A DNA stretch of 64,000 nucleotides, taken from Sepiola atlantica. Lineage: Eukaryota; Mollusca; Cephalopoda; Sepiida; Sepiolidae. Position 1 is the first letter of the stretch. Every line of letters starts with the position of its first letter. Positions 1 through 11,035 of this stretch are shown here, piece by piece. The notes below the pieces were generated by a model. That model was not told the DNA's origin and searched no databases. It saw nothing but the letters and a program-made list of their open reading frames with translations. The stretch spans positions 6,462,104 to 6,526,103 of the forward strand of contig OY744553.1 in the NCBI GenBank assembly GCA_963556195.1. The letters run 5' to 3'. The translations under genes and the position numbers were made by a program.

Positions 1-64
1 ACTAGCTGTACTTACCCACTTACGTTAACTCACATTTAGTCTAATAATAAACAAAACAAATATC

Positions 65-123
<59 letters not shown>

Positions 124-205
124 AGAGAGATACATAGATAATAAACAAAACAAATATATATATATATATATATATAGAAGAGAGAGATACATAGATAATA
201 AACAA

Positions 206-266
<61 letters not shown>

Positions 267-331
267 GAGAGACAGCCAGCCTAGCTGTACTTACCCACTT
301 ACGTTAACTCACATTTAGTCTAACAAATATC

Positions 332-381
<50 letters not shown>

Positions 382-455
382 GAGAGAGAGAGAGAGACAG
401 CCAACCTAGCTGTACTTACCCAACGTCAACTCACATTTAGTCTAATAATAAATAA
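1..455. repeat. Triplicated flank with (AT)n and (GA)n microsatellites
   Basis: A 45-bp non-repetitive segment beginning CTAGCTGTACTTACCC occurs three times (about 2-46, 281-323 and 406-449). The copies are separated by long (AT)n runs (68-122, 152-176, 208-260, 335-377) and short GAGA tracts. The flank was therefore amplified together with the microsatellite. No coding potential. Confidence 0.85.
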
Positions 456-995
<540 letters not shown>

Positions 996-1038
996 TGGTA
1001 GTTTGCTTGAAGCATTGCTGGGAATTATAATAAATTTA

Positions 1039-1214
1039 TTAAGAAGGCTGAAGGGAATGCAGAGAGCCGGATTGATGAGAAGTTGTAATCTTACAATCTT
1101 TCTTGTTGTTTATGTAAGATTGAAAAGAAAAATGAATAGATAGTTCTAAGTCCTCTCCTTCGATTGTTGATTTAGCATCAATCCGGCTCTCTGCATTGCC
1201 TTCAGCCTTCTTAA
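1039..1214. repeat. Inverted repeat, 39-bp arms, with a nearby second copy
   Basis: The 1039-1077 arm (TTAAGAAGGCTGAAGG...) is repeated inverted at 1176-1214. The segment 1101-1222 is repeated in direct orientation at about 1470-1606, so the inverted arm is present three times in all. Each copy abuts an (AT)n run. Confidence 0.8.
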
Positions 1215-1215
1215 T

Positions 1216-1322
<107 letters not shown>

Positions 1323-1602
1323 AATTAATCAATATGTGATATGGATTCCTCAGAGTGAGACTTCTCTTTTTCTTTTCTTTTGTGTCCATTTTTGACAAGG
1401 GGAAAATTCTCCCGAAATATCAAATGCGTTCTAATCATCATCCGAACATCACACACAGCTAACTCCATACTTGCTGTTTATGTAAGATTGAAAAAAAGAA
1501 ATTAGATAGTTGTAAGTCCTCTCCTTCGATTGTTTATTTTTGTTCTTTCCAGCTTCTCATCAATCCAGCTCTCTGCATTGCCTTTAGCCTTCTTAATACA
1601 TT

Positions 1603-1654
<52 letters not shown>

Positions 1655-1713
1655 AAATGACGTAAGAAGCCCTTTTTAACAATGCGTGAAAGAATTTATT
1701 TCTTTTTTTTTCT

Positions 1714-1760
1714 TTTTCCAATCAATTTCGAAGTTTACAAACTTCATCTTCAGGGATGTA
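1714..1760 (-). ncRNA. Hammerhead-like motif, copy 1 in the foldback
   Basis: Minus strand reads CTGAAGA, then a GAAGTTT/AAACTTC stem, then GAAA and TTGATT. The conserved core is present, but stem I has only about 3 bp and stem III about 2 bp, so self-cleavage is uncertain. Confidence 0.4.
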
Positions 1761-2023
1761 TTTTTTTTTTATAAAATAAACAAACCTTTACTTTTGTATA
1801 TATAAGTAGCGTCGAGATGGCGTGACGCTCTCCACCAAGATGGAAAAGGGCGGAAGTGAAAAATATTAAGAACGATTATGCCAGGGGCAAGCCGGGAGTT
1901 ATAAAGATATTGTTCGTTCTTTTTTTTTTTTTTTTTTTTTTTAAGCATTGAATAAAATGTAATAAAATGACGTAAGAAGCCCTTTTTAACAATGCGTGAA
2001 AGAATTTATTTCTTTTTTTTCTT

Positions 2024-2068
2024 TTTCCAATCAATTTCGAAGTTTACAAACTTCATCTTCAGGGATGT
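2024..2068 (-). ncRNA. Hammerhead-like motif, copy 2 in the foldback
   Basis: Same core as the copy at 1714-1760, in the truncated direct repeat. Having two copies in the same orientation about 310 bp apart is the arrangement in which a dimeric hammerhead could form. Confidence 0.4.
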
Positions 2069-2308
2069 ATTTTTTTTTTATAAAATAAACAAACCTTTAC
2101 TTTTGTATATATAAGTAGCGTCGAGATGGCGTGAAAAAAAAAAAAAAAGAACGAACAATATCTTTATAACTCCCGGCTTGCCCCTGGCATAATCGTTCTT
2201 AATATTTTTCACTTCCGCCCTTTTCCATCTTGGTGGAGAGCGTCACGCCATCTCGACGCTACTTATATATACAAAAGTAAAGGTTTGTTTATTTTATAAA
2301 AAAAAAAT

Positions 2309-2355
2309 ACATCCCTGAAGATGAAGTTTGTAAACTTCGAAATTGATTGGAAAAA
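2309..2355 (+). ncRNA. Hammerhead-like motif, copy 3, inverted
   Basis: CTGAAGA at 2315-2321, perfect 7-bp stem II (GAAGTTT/AAACTTC), GAAA at 2339-2342 and candidate triplet AUU ending at 2348. Stem I is C2314-G2349, C2313-G2350 and U2312-A2351 only. Core intact, closing helix short. Confidence 0.4.
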
Positions 2356-2431
2356 GAAAAAAAAGAAATAAATTCTTTCACGCATTGTTAAAAAGGGCTT
2401 CTTACGTCATTTTATTACATTTTATTCAATG

Positions 2432-2466
<35 letters not shown>

Positions 2467-2530
2467 GAACAATATCTATATATATATATATATACACTAT
2501 GAATATTTTTAACTATTAAAGTGTTTTTCA

Positions 2531-2577
2531 CCTATAGACAACGTGGTTTTGGACTCTCTTACCCTCATCAGTGTAGG
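2531..2577 (-). ncRNA. Decayed hammerhead motif (G12 changed to A)
   Basis: Minus strand: CTGATGA, a short GG...CC stem II, AAAA where GAAA is required, a near-palindromic stem III (ACCACGUUGU) and GUC. Stem I CCUACA pairs with UAUAGG at five of six positions. The architecture is clear, but the essential G of GAAA is lost, so no activity is expected. Confidence 0.4.
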
Positions 2578-2768
2578 AGTAGCAGCTGAAGGCGGTCGCA
2601 TGGACTCGGACGCCGTTTGTAGATTCAGTCTAGAATCACGAGACAGACGCTCAGGACCACATGGCCGTGAGAAATCAACACAAACAGTAATTGAAATTAA
2701 GGTACACTTACCCAGGAGGCAGGAGAAGTGTTGTGTTTTCTACAGTGTTCAACGCCTTTGCTTTATAC

Positions 2769-2769
<1 letters not shown>

Positions 2770-2824
<55 letters not shown>
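2770..2824. repeat. (AT)n microsatellite
   Basis: About 50 bp of AT dinucleotides. Confidence 0.9.
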
Positions 2825-2826
<2 letters not shown>

Positions 2827-2927
2827 GTGATTTTTTGAAAGCTTACCAAAACATTCCGTTCAGGAGCCCAAGCAACAGATTTTTTTCATTCAAAAATTAT
2901 TTATTTATCATTTTCAAATTTAAGAGT

Positions 2928-3080
2928 TTTTTACCTACACGTGTTTCACTACCCAGCAGGTACTTGCTTGGCAGATCATCAGGGAAAATTAATCATCTTG
3001 AATAAGAATTACAACAACCGGCAGTACACAATGTGGTGTTGCTTTAATTGAGGTCACTTAAGAAGGGAAGAAAAAATCAT
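2928..3080 (-). mobile_element. Interspersed repeat with hammerhead, copy A
   Basis: About 140 bp shared, in opposite orientation, with 28775-28925. The shared block includes the hammerhead at 2930-2990, then a conserved flank (AATTACAACAACCGGCAGT, ACACAATGTGG, GAGGTCACTTAAGAAG). No coding content. Confidence 0.7.
2930..2990 (-). ncRNA. Type I hammerhead ribozyme candidate A
   Basis: Minus strand: CTGATGA (2982-2976), stem II CTGCCAAGC/GCTGGGTAG with one mismatch, GAAA (2947-2944), self-complementary stem III ACACGTGT and cleavage triplet GUA ending at 2936. Stem I is CC/GG, a U-U mismatch, then UUU/AAA. The pair closing stem II at the core is U-U rather than G-C, which may lower activity. 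Core matches the hammerhead consensus; function is inferred. Confidence 0.55.
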
Positions 3081-3292
3081 TTGTGGTGTTGATTGGGCTC
3101 CTGAACAGAATGCCTTGGTAAGTGTTTCGGTTTCTACAGTGTTCAACGCTCTTGCTTTATACAAGTTAGCAAAACATTTATATGGAACAAAACGTAGATT
3201 TAGTATAAGGAACGTTTATGTTTTTGTCTTTTAAGGGAAGTGGGGTCTGATCAACTCTGCTGGGAAGCCATGAAATTAAATACTGTCTTGTT

Positions 3293-3502
3293 TTTAAATT
3301 CCCGAAACAGTTTTTCATGGTAAACAACTGATGATCCCTTAAAATAGTGTTAGAAACTAACTAATATAATAACTGTAAAAAATAAATTGACTTACATGAG
3401 TGATTTTCCACTGGAAGACTTGAGACTATAAGTTTTTTTTTTATTTATTTATTTATTTATTTTTTTATATATAGTTTTAATGGTTGAGAAACTTCCGAGA
3501 CT
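3293..3502 (+). repeat. Dispersed 210-bp repeat, near-identical inverted copy at 46998-47205
   Basis: The block from AAATTCCCGAAACAG to TTCCGAGACT recurs in reverse orientation 43.5 kb away, each time bounded on one side by (AT)n. High similarity implies recent mobility or duplication. Class unknown. Confidence 0.8.
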
Positions 3503-3650
3503 ATATATATATATACATATACATATACATATATATATACATATACATATATATATATACATACATATATACATATATATATATACATATATACATACAT
3601 ATATATATATATACATATACACATATATATATATATATATACATATATAG
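3503..3650. repeat. (AT)/(ACAT) microsatellite
   Basis: About 145 bp of TATA/TACATA repeats, giving a spurious Tyr/Ile-rich open frame. Confidence 0.9.
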
Positions 3651-3880
3651 CATAATCACGTTGACATGCTGATTCTTGTTAGATCACCAAAGTTAAGCGA
3701 TTTTGAGCCTGGTCAGTATCAGATGGGTGACCATTTTGAAATACTAGGCACTGTATGTATATCATCTCCTCTGACCAGATATACATGTGGCTGGGAACCA
3801 CATGTGAATTTTATATTCCCTAGAAACTTACCCTTTGGTGGAAGTTGGATGCCCGCCCAGGGCAAATACCACACCATATA
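3650..3880 (+). mobile_element. 5S rRNA-derived SINE (SINE3-like head)
   Basis: Positions 3650-3762 follow metazoan 5S rRNA: ACGTTGA, GATCACC, AAGTTAAGC (3690-3698), GCCTGGT, GATGGGTGACC (3722-3732), then AATAC and CTGTA near the end. Divergence is high in the loops. Unrelated sequence follows to about 3880 (CATGTGGCTGGGAACCACATG forms a hairpin), as expected for a SINE body. 5S-headed SINEs are known in animals. It is not a functional 5S gene: many stem positions are changed. Boundaries are approximate. Confidence 0.75.
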
Positions 3881-3884
3881 TATT

Positions 3885-4516
3885 TTTATATATAATAAAG
3901 TAAAACCAGTCAGATTGTCACTTTTTATCAGAGATATGTTCCTTCCTATAAATCAATGTTTCATTTTAAATAGCCATTTTAGTTTGTTGAACGTTTGTCC
4001 ATGTTGTTAAGAAAAAATAAAATGTAGTTTGAGTTTCAAAAAAATAATCTTTTCAATCCGATTTATCATATATAATAAAGTAAAGCTAGTCAGATTCTCA
4101 TTTTTTGTCACCGATACGTTCCTTCCGACAAAATTCATGTTTTATTCTGAATAGCCATTTTATTTTGTTAAACGTTTGTCCATGTTGTTATGAACAATAA
4201 AATGTAGTTTGAGTTAATTACTTCCAAGAAATAATTTATCCAGTCAGATTTATTTTCGTAGGCTGCCTTTTTTTACAGGGAGGTAGTTCTGTATTTGTAC
4301 ACTTCAGACTTACTTCCCTTTGTTTGGAAGAGAAAAATACTATTTTAGAAAAAGGGGGCATAGCTCTGTATTCGTCCATTACAAACTTTTCTTTCTTTGG
4401 AAAAAATATAAAATTAAAAGAGAACCCCCCCCCCCCCCCCCGCATAGTTTAAAAAAAAACCAAAAACAAATTGCAAGTAAATACATTACCGGCAATGCCG
4501 AGTAGTTAAATCTAGT
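3885..4516 (+). mobile_element. Helitron-like element or fragment
   Basis: The left part (TATAATAAAGTAAAACCAGTC) resembles Helitron 5' ends seen again at 26037 and 24986. The right end has the hairpin CCGGCAATGCCG followed by CTAG at 4512-4515, the usual Helitron 3' architecture. The 5' segment is tandemly duplicated (about 3888 and 4071, period about 183). No RepHel protein, so non-autonomous. Exact 5' end uncertain. Confidence 0.55.
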
Positions 4517-4850
4517 ACACACACACACACACACACACTGTATAAAAATTAATCTAAAAAATATATAAATGTTTATATATTTTTTTTCTGTTGAGGTATA
4601 CAAAATATCGTTTTTAAAAATGCCTAAAAAACAAACAACAGAATTTTCGTCCGCTTCCTACGTGTAATGAGGTGGGTGCGCGGTGGGTGATTGTAGTAGT
4701 GAAAAAGAATATAGCTAATGAGATGAAGAGGTGCTTACACACACACACACACATATATATGTATATAGTATAAATTATTTTATTTATACAAACATTATTG
4801 GCTACATATGTGCATACATTTTTCAGCTGCCATTTCTTTCTTCAGGCCAC
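4516..4850. other. Intergenic with (AC)n tracts
   Basis: (AC)n at 4517-4539 and 4738-4753, otherwise AT-rich with no recognisable feature. Confidence 0.6.
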
Positions 4851-5240
4851 GTAAAAATTGAAAATGCCGAAAAAGATAAAACAGCTCAGCAATCCTTTTT
4901 GGTATTTGAAGAGTGGTGGGGGGGGGGGGTAGAAAAATATTCAATTGGCCAACCAATTGGCTTCTCCATCGTCCTTAAAACCCTTAACCCCTTCTCGTCT
5001 TTAAAACCCTTAACCTCTTCTCGTCTTTAAAACCCTTAACCTCTTCTCTTCCCTAAAACCGTAACCTCTTCTCTTCCCTAAAACCGTAACCTCTTCTCTT
5101 CCCTAAAACCGTAACCTCTTCTCTTCCCTAAAACCGTAACGTCTTCTCTTCCCTAACCCACCTAAAACCCTTCAAAAAAACAGAAAGAATTGCTAAGATG
5201 ACTTATCTCTTTCAGCATTTTCAAGTTTTACAATAAAGAC
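4851..5240. repeat. Inverted repeat enclosing a 25-27-bp tandem array
   Basis: The arms at about 4851-4903 and 5176-5235 are imperfect inverted copies (TTGAAAATGCCGAAA against TTTCAGCATTTTCAA). Between them (4978-5150) lie three 27-bp and about five 25-bp copies of ACCTCTTCTCTTCCCTAAAA. The AACCC-like look is coincidental; it is not a telomere repeat. Confidence 0.65.
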
Positions 5241-5309
5241 GAAACGTTGATGAGTAAATAATATTTTGGGGTTTTCCGTTTTCATGACGTCGAAATATTT
5301 TATTAGTCT

Positions 5310-5345
5310 TTATGCACTAACAGATACACCCGCCGTTGCCCAGGA
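5310..5345 (-). mobile_element. Helitron-like 3' terminus, decayed
   Basis: Minus strand reads CCTGGGCAACGGCGGGTGTA then CTGTTAG. The GGGCAACGGCGGG hairpin is characteristic of invertebrate Helitron ends, but the CTAG terminus is mutated to TTAG. Confidence 0.45.
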
Positions 5346-5407
5346 ATAAATGTGGTGCTTCTTTATTTTTGTGCACATTTGTTTAGGAATTACATGGTGA
5401 TAGATCT

Positions 5408-5408
5408 C

Positions 5409-5456
<48 letters not shown>

Positions 5457-5948
5457 ACGAGAGAGAGAGAGAGAAAGAAAGAGAGCACGTTCAAGAGAGA
5501 GAGAACGAGAGAGAGCGAGAAAGAAAGAGAGCACTTTCAAGAGAGAGAGAGCGAGAAAGAGAGTGCGTCTGTGCGCGATAGAGAGAGAGAGTAAGCGACA
5601 GAGAAAGCAGGAGAGAGAGAGAAAGAGAGTGTGTCTGTGTGTGAGAGAGCGACAGAGAAAGCAGGAGAGAGCGAGAAAGAGAGTGTGTCTGTGTGAGAGA
5701 GAGAGAGAAAGCGAACAAAAAAGCAGGAGCTAGAGAGAAAGAGAAAGAGAAAGAGAGAGCAAGCAAGAAAGAGCGAGAAACAAAGCAAGAGAGAGAGAGA
5801 GAGAGAGTGCTCTATAAACACACTAACATATACTGCTTTAGACATACACATGAACCCCTTTATACACACACTAACGTGCATGTCTTTACACACACCTCAC
5901 TTGTTAGACATATTTGATACATCGAAAAGATAACACAATTCAAAAGTG

Positions 5949-5993
<45 letters not shown>
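5408..5993. repeat. GA-rich microsatellite/minisatellite and (AC)n
   Basis: 5408-5813 is imperfect GAGA with internal repeats of GAGTGTGTCTGTGTGAGAGA. (AC)n occupies 5951-5993. The open frames here are low-complexity artefacts. Confidence 0.9.
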
Positions 5994-5996
<3 letters not shown>

Positions 5997-5999
5997 AAA

Positions 6000-6524
6000 A
6001 TATACAACGTTGCCCGATGGACACCATTAAAGAAGACGTTGCTGGTTTGGTCATGTTCTTCGACGCCCTGAGAAAGAATTCATCCGTAAGTTGGTAACTC
6101 CAATTGCACCCGCCGACTGGAAGAAGCTAGAGATGGAATGTCTGACTTATGCCAACGAGTCAGCTGTCGATCGGCGGGATATGGTTAGGGTTAGGATATG
6201 GATAGTGGTGGGTTAGGGTTAGGATATGGCGGGATAGTGGTGGGTTAGGATTATGATATGGCAGGATAGTGGTGGGTTAGGGTTAGGATATGGCGGGATA
6301 GTGGTGGGACCGCCTTGACGCGAGATGCAGTGAATTCATTTGGAGCCGGCGCAAACCACTTCGGGTGAATGCCGTTACAGTTACAGATGTACAACATACA
6401 CTGACACAATAAAGGGGGGGGGGCGAACGCATTGTTTTATCGTTACTTCCTGCTGGTCACATACACATATACGTACACATACTTTCGTAAAATGTGTCCA
6501 TACAATTAGCACGTTTTAGCAATG
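6000..6524. repeat. 32-bp tandem repeat with TTAGGG-like core
   Basis: About four copies of a unit containing GGGTTAGGGTTAGGATATGG and GGGATAGTGGT lie at 6177-6312. The flanking 6000-6170 and 6313-6524 show no recognisable feature apart from a G-run at 6413-6423. Confidence 0.7.
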
Positions 6525-6722
6525 AAAAAGCCGTTTCAAACTTAAGAATGACAGACCAAAGAAAATGCTGTTTCAAATTTCAGTATGACAGACTAAAAAA
6601 AATGGTATTTCAAATTTCAGCGTGACAGACCAAAAAATGGTATTTCAAACTTCAGCGTGACAGACCAAAAAATGGTATTTCAAACTTCAGCGTGACAGAC
6701 CAAAAAATGCTATTTCAAACTT
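6525..6722 (+). repeat. Small diverged array of the 37-bp satellite
   Basis: Five or six copies of CTTAAGAATGACAGACCAA-like units ending GCTATTTCAAA, some shortened to 31-33 bp. The main array of this satellite is at 41830-44207. Confidence 0.8.
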
Positions 6723-7085
6723 TCTTTGTGTTTAACTCATTTTAAAGCGTTTTTAGTTAAATATAAAACTAGTGTCAACCCTTAAATTAGAACGAAAAAG
6801 AAAAATGTCCGACATTCATGTGGAGTTTTGATAATCTCTCAAAAATCGAAAATTACACAAAAATTAAACAGAATCACAGTTAATAACGTGCGAACATACA
6901 ATGTTTAACCGAACTGCATATTTTTATTACCAGTATTTTTGTGTTATTTTCGATTTTTGAGCGATTATCGAGACTGTCTAATGTTAGACATTTTTTCCCC
7001 GTTCTAACTTAACAGAGTCGACACAATTTTTTTTTAATTAAAAAAAAAAAAAACGCTTTAAAATAAGTTAAAACACAAAAAAAAA
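6723..7085. mobile_element. Foldback MITE-like element, about 145-bp inverted arms
   Basis: The arm 6724-6870 (TTTGTGTTTAACTCATTTTA, AAGCGTTTTTAGTTAA, CAAAAATCGAAAA) returns inverted at 6935-7085 with scattered mismatches. No coding capacity. Target duplication not resolved. Confidence 0.65.
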
Positions 7086-7843
7086 TCAATCTATGTAGGT
7101 AGAAGAGTAACTTATTTTGCCTTTGGTAACAATTATCTGTGGTATATGTGTTGGATTTAAAAAAAAAAAATTACGCTTTTTTTTTTGTTTCGTTGACTTT
7201 TGTTAAACATTCCCGATATTTCTAATTTAAGCGTGACATTCCAATGAACAGAATCTCTCAGAGATACGAATGAAGGCGCTCATAAAAAAAAACAATGATG
7301 AAAAAAAAAAAAATCAAACCTAACTCCCCTTTGAAGAATCCACATTTAGCGGCCATTGTTTTATTTGGCGGGAAAACAAGGACGAACAAGACGACGACGA
7401 CAACAATGGTTCGCATTGTTTCCGGAGTCGATTCCGTTGCAATCTTTTCGGTTCCTACATATCTTTCCTTCTGTTAACCGCTTCTGGCTACACAGGTTAC
7501 GCGGTCCCATAGAATTGCATTCCTGTCTGCAATAATTTATAAAAACCGGCCTCGAAGATTGAATTGTCACACACTACTTATCTACGCATGCAAAACCGCA
7601 AAATATCGCATCTATCAGAATTTATTGAACTGCACAATTAAAAACAGAGACGTCGTTCTTAGTTATTATCGCCTGTACTAAGGATTGGACCTTCACCCCC
7701 CCTCACCACCAAAAGACTGTCATTTTTTACTGATTGTTAATCAACACCTTTATCCGTTGTGCCACGAGTCCACATAGCATTAACCTATCCAGTTATTCCT
7801 CTAGTTATTATATAGCTGAAAAGTTAACAATATATAAAAAAGG
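7086..7843. other. No feature recognised
   Basis: AT-rich, with short A/T runs and a GC-richer section at 7340-7570 whose open frames (about 60-69 codons on either strand) show no family resemblance. Confidence 0.4.
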
Positions 7844-8535
7844 GTACTACTCCAGATGAAGCGCCTAATTTCCGTGATTGCTCGGCGGCAACGATCGGGC
7901 AGGTCGCGGAAGCGCCCGAGAGCTGCCGAGACGAAAACGAGACTGAAGCAGAGCTGACCAATCAGGTTGCTGCCAATCATCTGCGCTCAGCACAACAAAA
8001 CAAGCGGTAGGAAGACTTTTCGAACCGGCCGCAAACGTATCCGTAAACCCTGACACTCGACGAGAAAATATATGAATCCCCCCCCCCCCAAAAAAAAATA
8101 TATACAAAAAAAACTTGCCTAAATATCCTAAGAAAAACAACATACTTCTTTGTTTTATGTAAAATAAAAAAGACAAAAAAAAATTGTCTAAATATTGTAA
8201 AAGAAATAGCATTTACTTCTTTGATTTCTGTAAAGAAAAGACAAAAAATAAATAAAATGGTTCATTTGGCCCACGAAAAAAAAAAGTTAATTTATAGTTC
8301 TTCAGCCATGGTTTGTTCATTTTTTTTTTTTTTTTTACATTTTTTCCAAATATATGTATTTTTTTTCTTTTGTATTCTTCGTCTTATATTGTCGTCTGCC
8401 ACTCTTCCATTTTACGACTTTCAGTTTTGCTTCAGCCTCGTTTTTGTCTCGGCAGCTCTCGGGCGCTTCCGCGACCTGCCCGATCGTTGCCGCCGAGCAG
8501 TCACGGAAATTAGGCGCTTCATCTGGAGTAGTACC
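7844..8535. mobile_element. Foldback with 106-bp GC-rich inverted arms
   Basis: Arm 7844-7949 (GTACTACTCCAGATGAAGCG, GATCGGGCAGGTCGCGGAAG) recurs inverted at 8430-8535 almost perfectly. The 480-bp spacer is AT-rich and itself contains diverged short repeats. Apparent ORFs in the arms are mirror copies of each other. Probably a non-autonomous element or templated inverted duplication. Confidence 0.75.
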
Positions 8536-9534
8536 AAAAAAAGATGCGTATGGAGAAGGGAAGCCTTTTTAATCAATCATTAACGAGAAACGAAACAGTT
8601 TACAAAATTGATTTTTTTCTCCATTAATTGTTAATGAAACTTTATTAACGAGGGAATCGCTTTACATGAACCGCAGTAAATTAACTCTTACAAAAAACAA
8701 AAAAATATAACAAAAAAAAACAAACATATAATGGAGACGCTTTCCCCGCCGCAAGAAACCTTACATTGCACGAGATACGATTGTTTGGTTGGATAACTTA
8801 CAAAAAAAAAAAAAAAATGCTTATCAGTCATTCACCCCCCCCCCCCCCCCCCGCAAAACAAAATCCACAATAAAAATGTTCAGTAAGACATGGAGAGGGT
8901 TGTCAGCATCATACACGGTCTGTCTATCTTTTTGAATCTGATGTTAAGCAAATAGAATCCGTCAAAAATAGATTTTTTTTACTTGCACTTATAGACGTAA
9001 AACTATTGCTTATACAGAGCAAACTGATACGATAAAACATTAGCACATCTCACTATCATTGAAGGACGATAAAACAAAGACTGTTGGAAATTCATGACTG
9101 AAACTTGGTGAACAAGTCAGGCATAGATCGAAGTTTATTTGTACCAAATATGGTTGGATTGCACAAAGGATTGTTAATTTTATTAACGATTCTGTTAGGT
9201 AGAAACATTTCTACCTAGGAAAAATAAAATAGACATATTAAAGGGAGATAACCTGTCAGAGTTGCTTCCCTTGCTTTCAATTGTAGATTCCAACAGAGAC
9301 AGACATTTTAGAAAAACGTTGTCGTATAAATCTCCAACATAAATGTTCGAATTAATTAGTAAATCCTCTTCTTTCAATTGTAAAAAGTAAATAAATAATT
9401 AATTCTTGACCATACAAAGTTTTCTCATTCAAATTCTTTCTCATATATTTGTTTATTAACTCACATTCACGTATTTAAATTTACACACCACTAAGATCAC
9501 TTAAGATTTTATGGGTGGAGTCTATCAGGCAGCA
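8536..9534. other. Intergenic, poly-C tract and short hairpin
   Basis: A C-run of about 19 at 8834-8852 and a hairpin around 9196-9220 (TAGGTAGAAACATTTCTACCTA-like). Nothing else recognised. Confidence 0.5.
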
Positions 9535-9957
9535 GGTGAAATCTTGCCAATGAGGGTTGAGGACATGCGTTGCACGGAGAGAAATGATATGAGAATGATA
9601 CGATGGATGTTTGATGTGAGTCTTAACAGGCATAGATCTAATGACCTCAGAGGAAGATAAAATCTGGACAGTATAGGGAAATATGTGCAGAAGAGTAGAC
9701 CTGGCAACGTTGAAAGAATAGATGAGAGTTCTTGAGTTAGTAGATGTAGAACAGTTGAGGTAATAGGTCCAGTTAACAGGGGAAGGCCAAGGAAAACATG
9801 GAAGGAAGTAATAATAATCGACCTGAGGGAAAGAGATATAAATAAAGACCTGGCCAGAGATAGGTTACTTTGGAAGTCAATTTCTTAAAGTCGTCCAACA
9901 CATGCCAGCATGTAAAATGGACATTAAACCGATGATGATGATGAAGACGACGATGAA
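9535..9957 (+). pseudogene. LINE reverse-transcriptase C-terminus and 3' tail (RTE-like), decayed
   Basis: Translation gives ERNDMRMIRWMFDVSL, NDLRGR, then GRPRKTWKEV and DLREKDINKDLARDRLLWKS, the typical end of the second ORF of RTE-like non-LTR elements, interrupted by stops and frame changes. It is followed by ACATGCCAGCATG, TTAAACC and a GATGATGATG tail (9925-9957). The tail type recurs at 11.2-11.7 and 18.7 kb. Family assignment within non-LTR elements is tentative. Confidence 0.75.
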
Positions 9958-9964
9958 TATTATT

Positions 9965-10445
9965 TGGGTGTTTGTCTTCTTCAGGCTCTCTTATGGCTGC
10001 ATTTTTTATAAGGGTGTTCTCTTCTTCTGTTATATATATTCCCATCTGGGAAACAAGTGATCGTAGGCGGGCAACCGGTGTATTTTTTTCTTCTTCGGGG
10101 AGGGTAGATTCTTGGATCTTATCAGCTAGAATCTCATTGGATGTTTTGCTCCACTTTTCAAACTTTGAGTAGTGGTAGCAAAACAATAGCACCTTCTTTT
10201 GTGCAACAGTCCATGGTTGGGCTTTTAAGCCTCTTATGTTTCTTTTTTATTGTTGCTGCATTTGATGGAGATAGGGGGCCAGGACCTTTTGTCTCAAGGC
10301 CTGATGGCTGACCCTGGTTGGCCTCTATCATGGCTGGAGAACCATTTCCAGAGGCAGGAAGGTTTACACTATAGCTTACATCTTCCCGCCTGGTGTATGA
10401 ACGGGTTGATGGGGCCTTTTTATCCTGGGTGCCGGCCTGACAGTA
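9965..10445 (-). pseudogene. Retroelement-like ORF fragment, unassigned
   Basis: A minus-strand frame from 10192 down to about 9965 reads YHYSKFEKWSKTSNEILA, then VARLRSLVSQMG and ITEEENTLIKNAA. A second frame upstream (10440-10210) continues it through a frameshift near 10200, with KKKHKRLKSPTMD. The organisation resembles the N-terminal part of a LINE polyprotein, but no catalytic motif is visible. It abuts the LINE tail of the preceding element head-on. Confidence 0.4.
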
Positions 10446-10767
10446 TTTATTTATTTTTTTTATTCATATTTTTTTTATTATCCATTTCCTCGTTGTCAAC
10501 GGCTTCTAATTGTTTATTCGAAGCTGCCCTCTATTAATAGAGGGGGGGGGGTTCCCCCTGCTAAAGTGTCTTTGAGTTGTCCCCCTTGGGCTGAGTCATC
10601 TCCTTATATGATGTGGGACAGTGAGAGTGAGCTCCCCTTTTTTAGTTTGTTGTTGTTGTTGGAGCAAGATGGCGGCTCATGGGTTCATGGGTACATGGGT
10701 GGATTAACACCCCTGTCCACAATTCGGAAGATGTGCTGGATGGCTTGAGGAGACAGCACACCATTTT
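10446..10767. other. No feature recognised
   Basis: Includes a G-run at about 10541-10549 and T-rich stretches. Short open frames only. Confidence 0.4.
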
Positions 10768-10900
10768 TCTTTGAATATTTGGTCAGGGTTTACTGCAAGT
10801 AAAAAGTATCATCATGTCAGAGTCTCTGACAAACCCCTGTACAGAGAGACCGAAGACACCCGAGGGTGGTGTCTAGTAGACATTCAAGTGTGTGTGTGTG
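10768..10900 (+). repeat. Dispersed repeat, inverted copy at 46247-46357
   Basis: TTTGAATATTTGGTCAGGGT, a short hairpin (TGTCAGAGTCTCTGACA), then CCTGTACAGAGAGACCGAAG. The same order occurs on the minus strand near 46.3 kb. Class unknown. Confidence 0.7.
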
Positions 10901-10947
10901 AGAAAGGGGGGGAATGTCATCCTGTATCCAGTGGCACAGGAAAAGTT

Positions 10948-11035
10948 GAAATGTATCAATAAATCTTTAACTTCTCTTTCCGTGTGAATTTGGATTCAAA
11001 CGGAAAGAGAAGTTAAGGATTTATTGATACATTTC
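10948..11035. repeat. Near-perfect hairpin, 35-bp arms
   Basis: 10948-10982 and 11001-11035 are reverse complements with one mismatch, around an 18-nt loop. Transcription would give a long stable stem. Confidence 0.85.

Larger units (their letters stand above)
1651..2478. mobile_element. Foldback element with direct and inverted copies, probably Penelope-like
   Basis: A unit of about 300 bp (1651-1960) is followed by a truncated direct copy (1961-2133) and then an almost identical inverted copy (about 2149-2434), bounded by homopolymer A/T tracts. Each copy contains a hammerhead-like core (CTGAAGA, hairpin, GAAA). The pattern suggests a terminal repeat of a Penelope-like element that inserted in tandem and inverted form. 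No reverse transcriptase is present, so the family call is inference. Confidence 0.6.

Noticed and set aside
3326..3372. Extra hammerhead (CTGATGA then GAAAC), also at 47.1 kb
   Set aside because: Spacing is right but no stem II of even 4 bp can be formed and stem I is absent; likely chance or complete decay.
3650..3765. Functional 5S rRNA gene
   Set aside because: Numerous changes in paired regions and fusion to unrelated sequence.
4978..5150. Telomere repeat (AACCC-like)
   Set aside because: Period is 25-27 bp with CTCTTC content; not TTAGGG-type.
7295..7570. 60-69-codon frames on opposite strands
   Set aside because: No family resemblance, and overlapping antisense frames of chance length.
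10795..10850. Hammerhead-like TCAGAG/CTCTGA hairpin followed by CAAAC, also at 46.3 kb
   Set aside because: Both copies lack the CUGANGA and GAAA core; only the hairpin remains.
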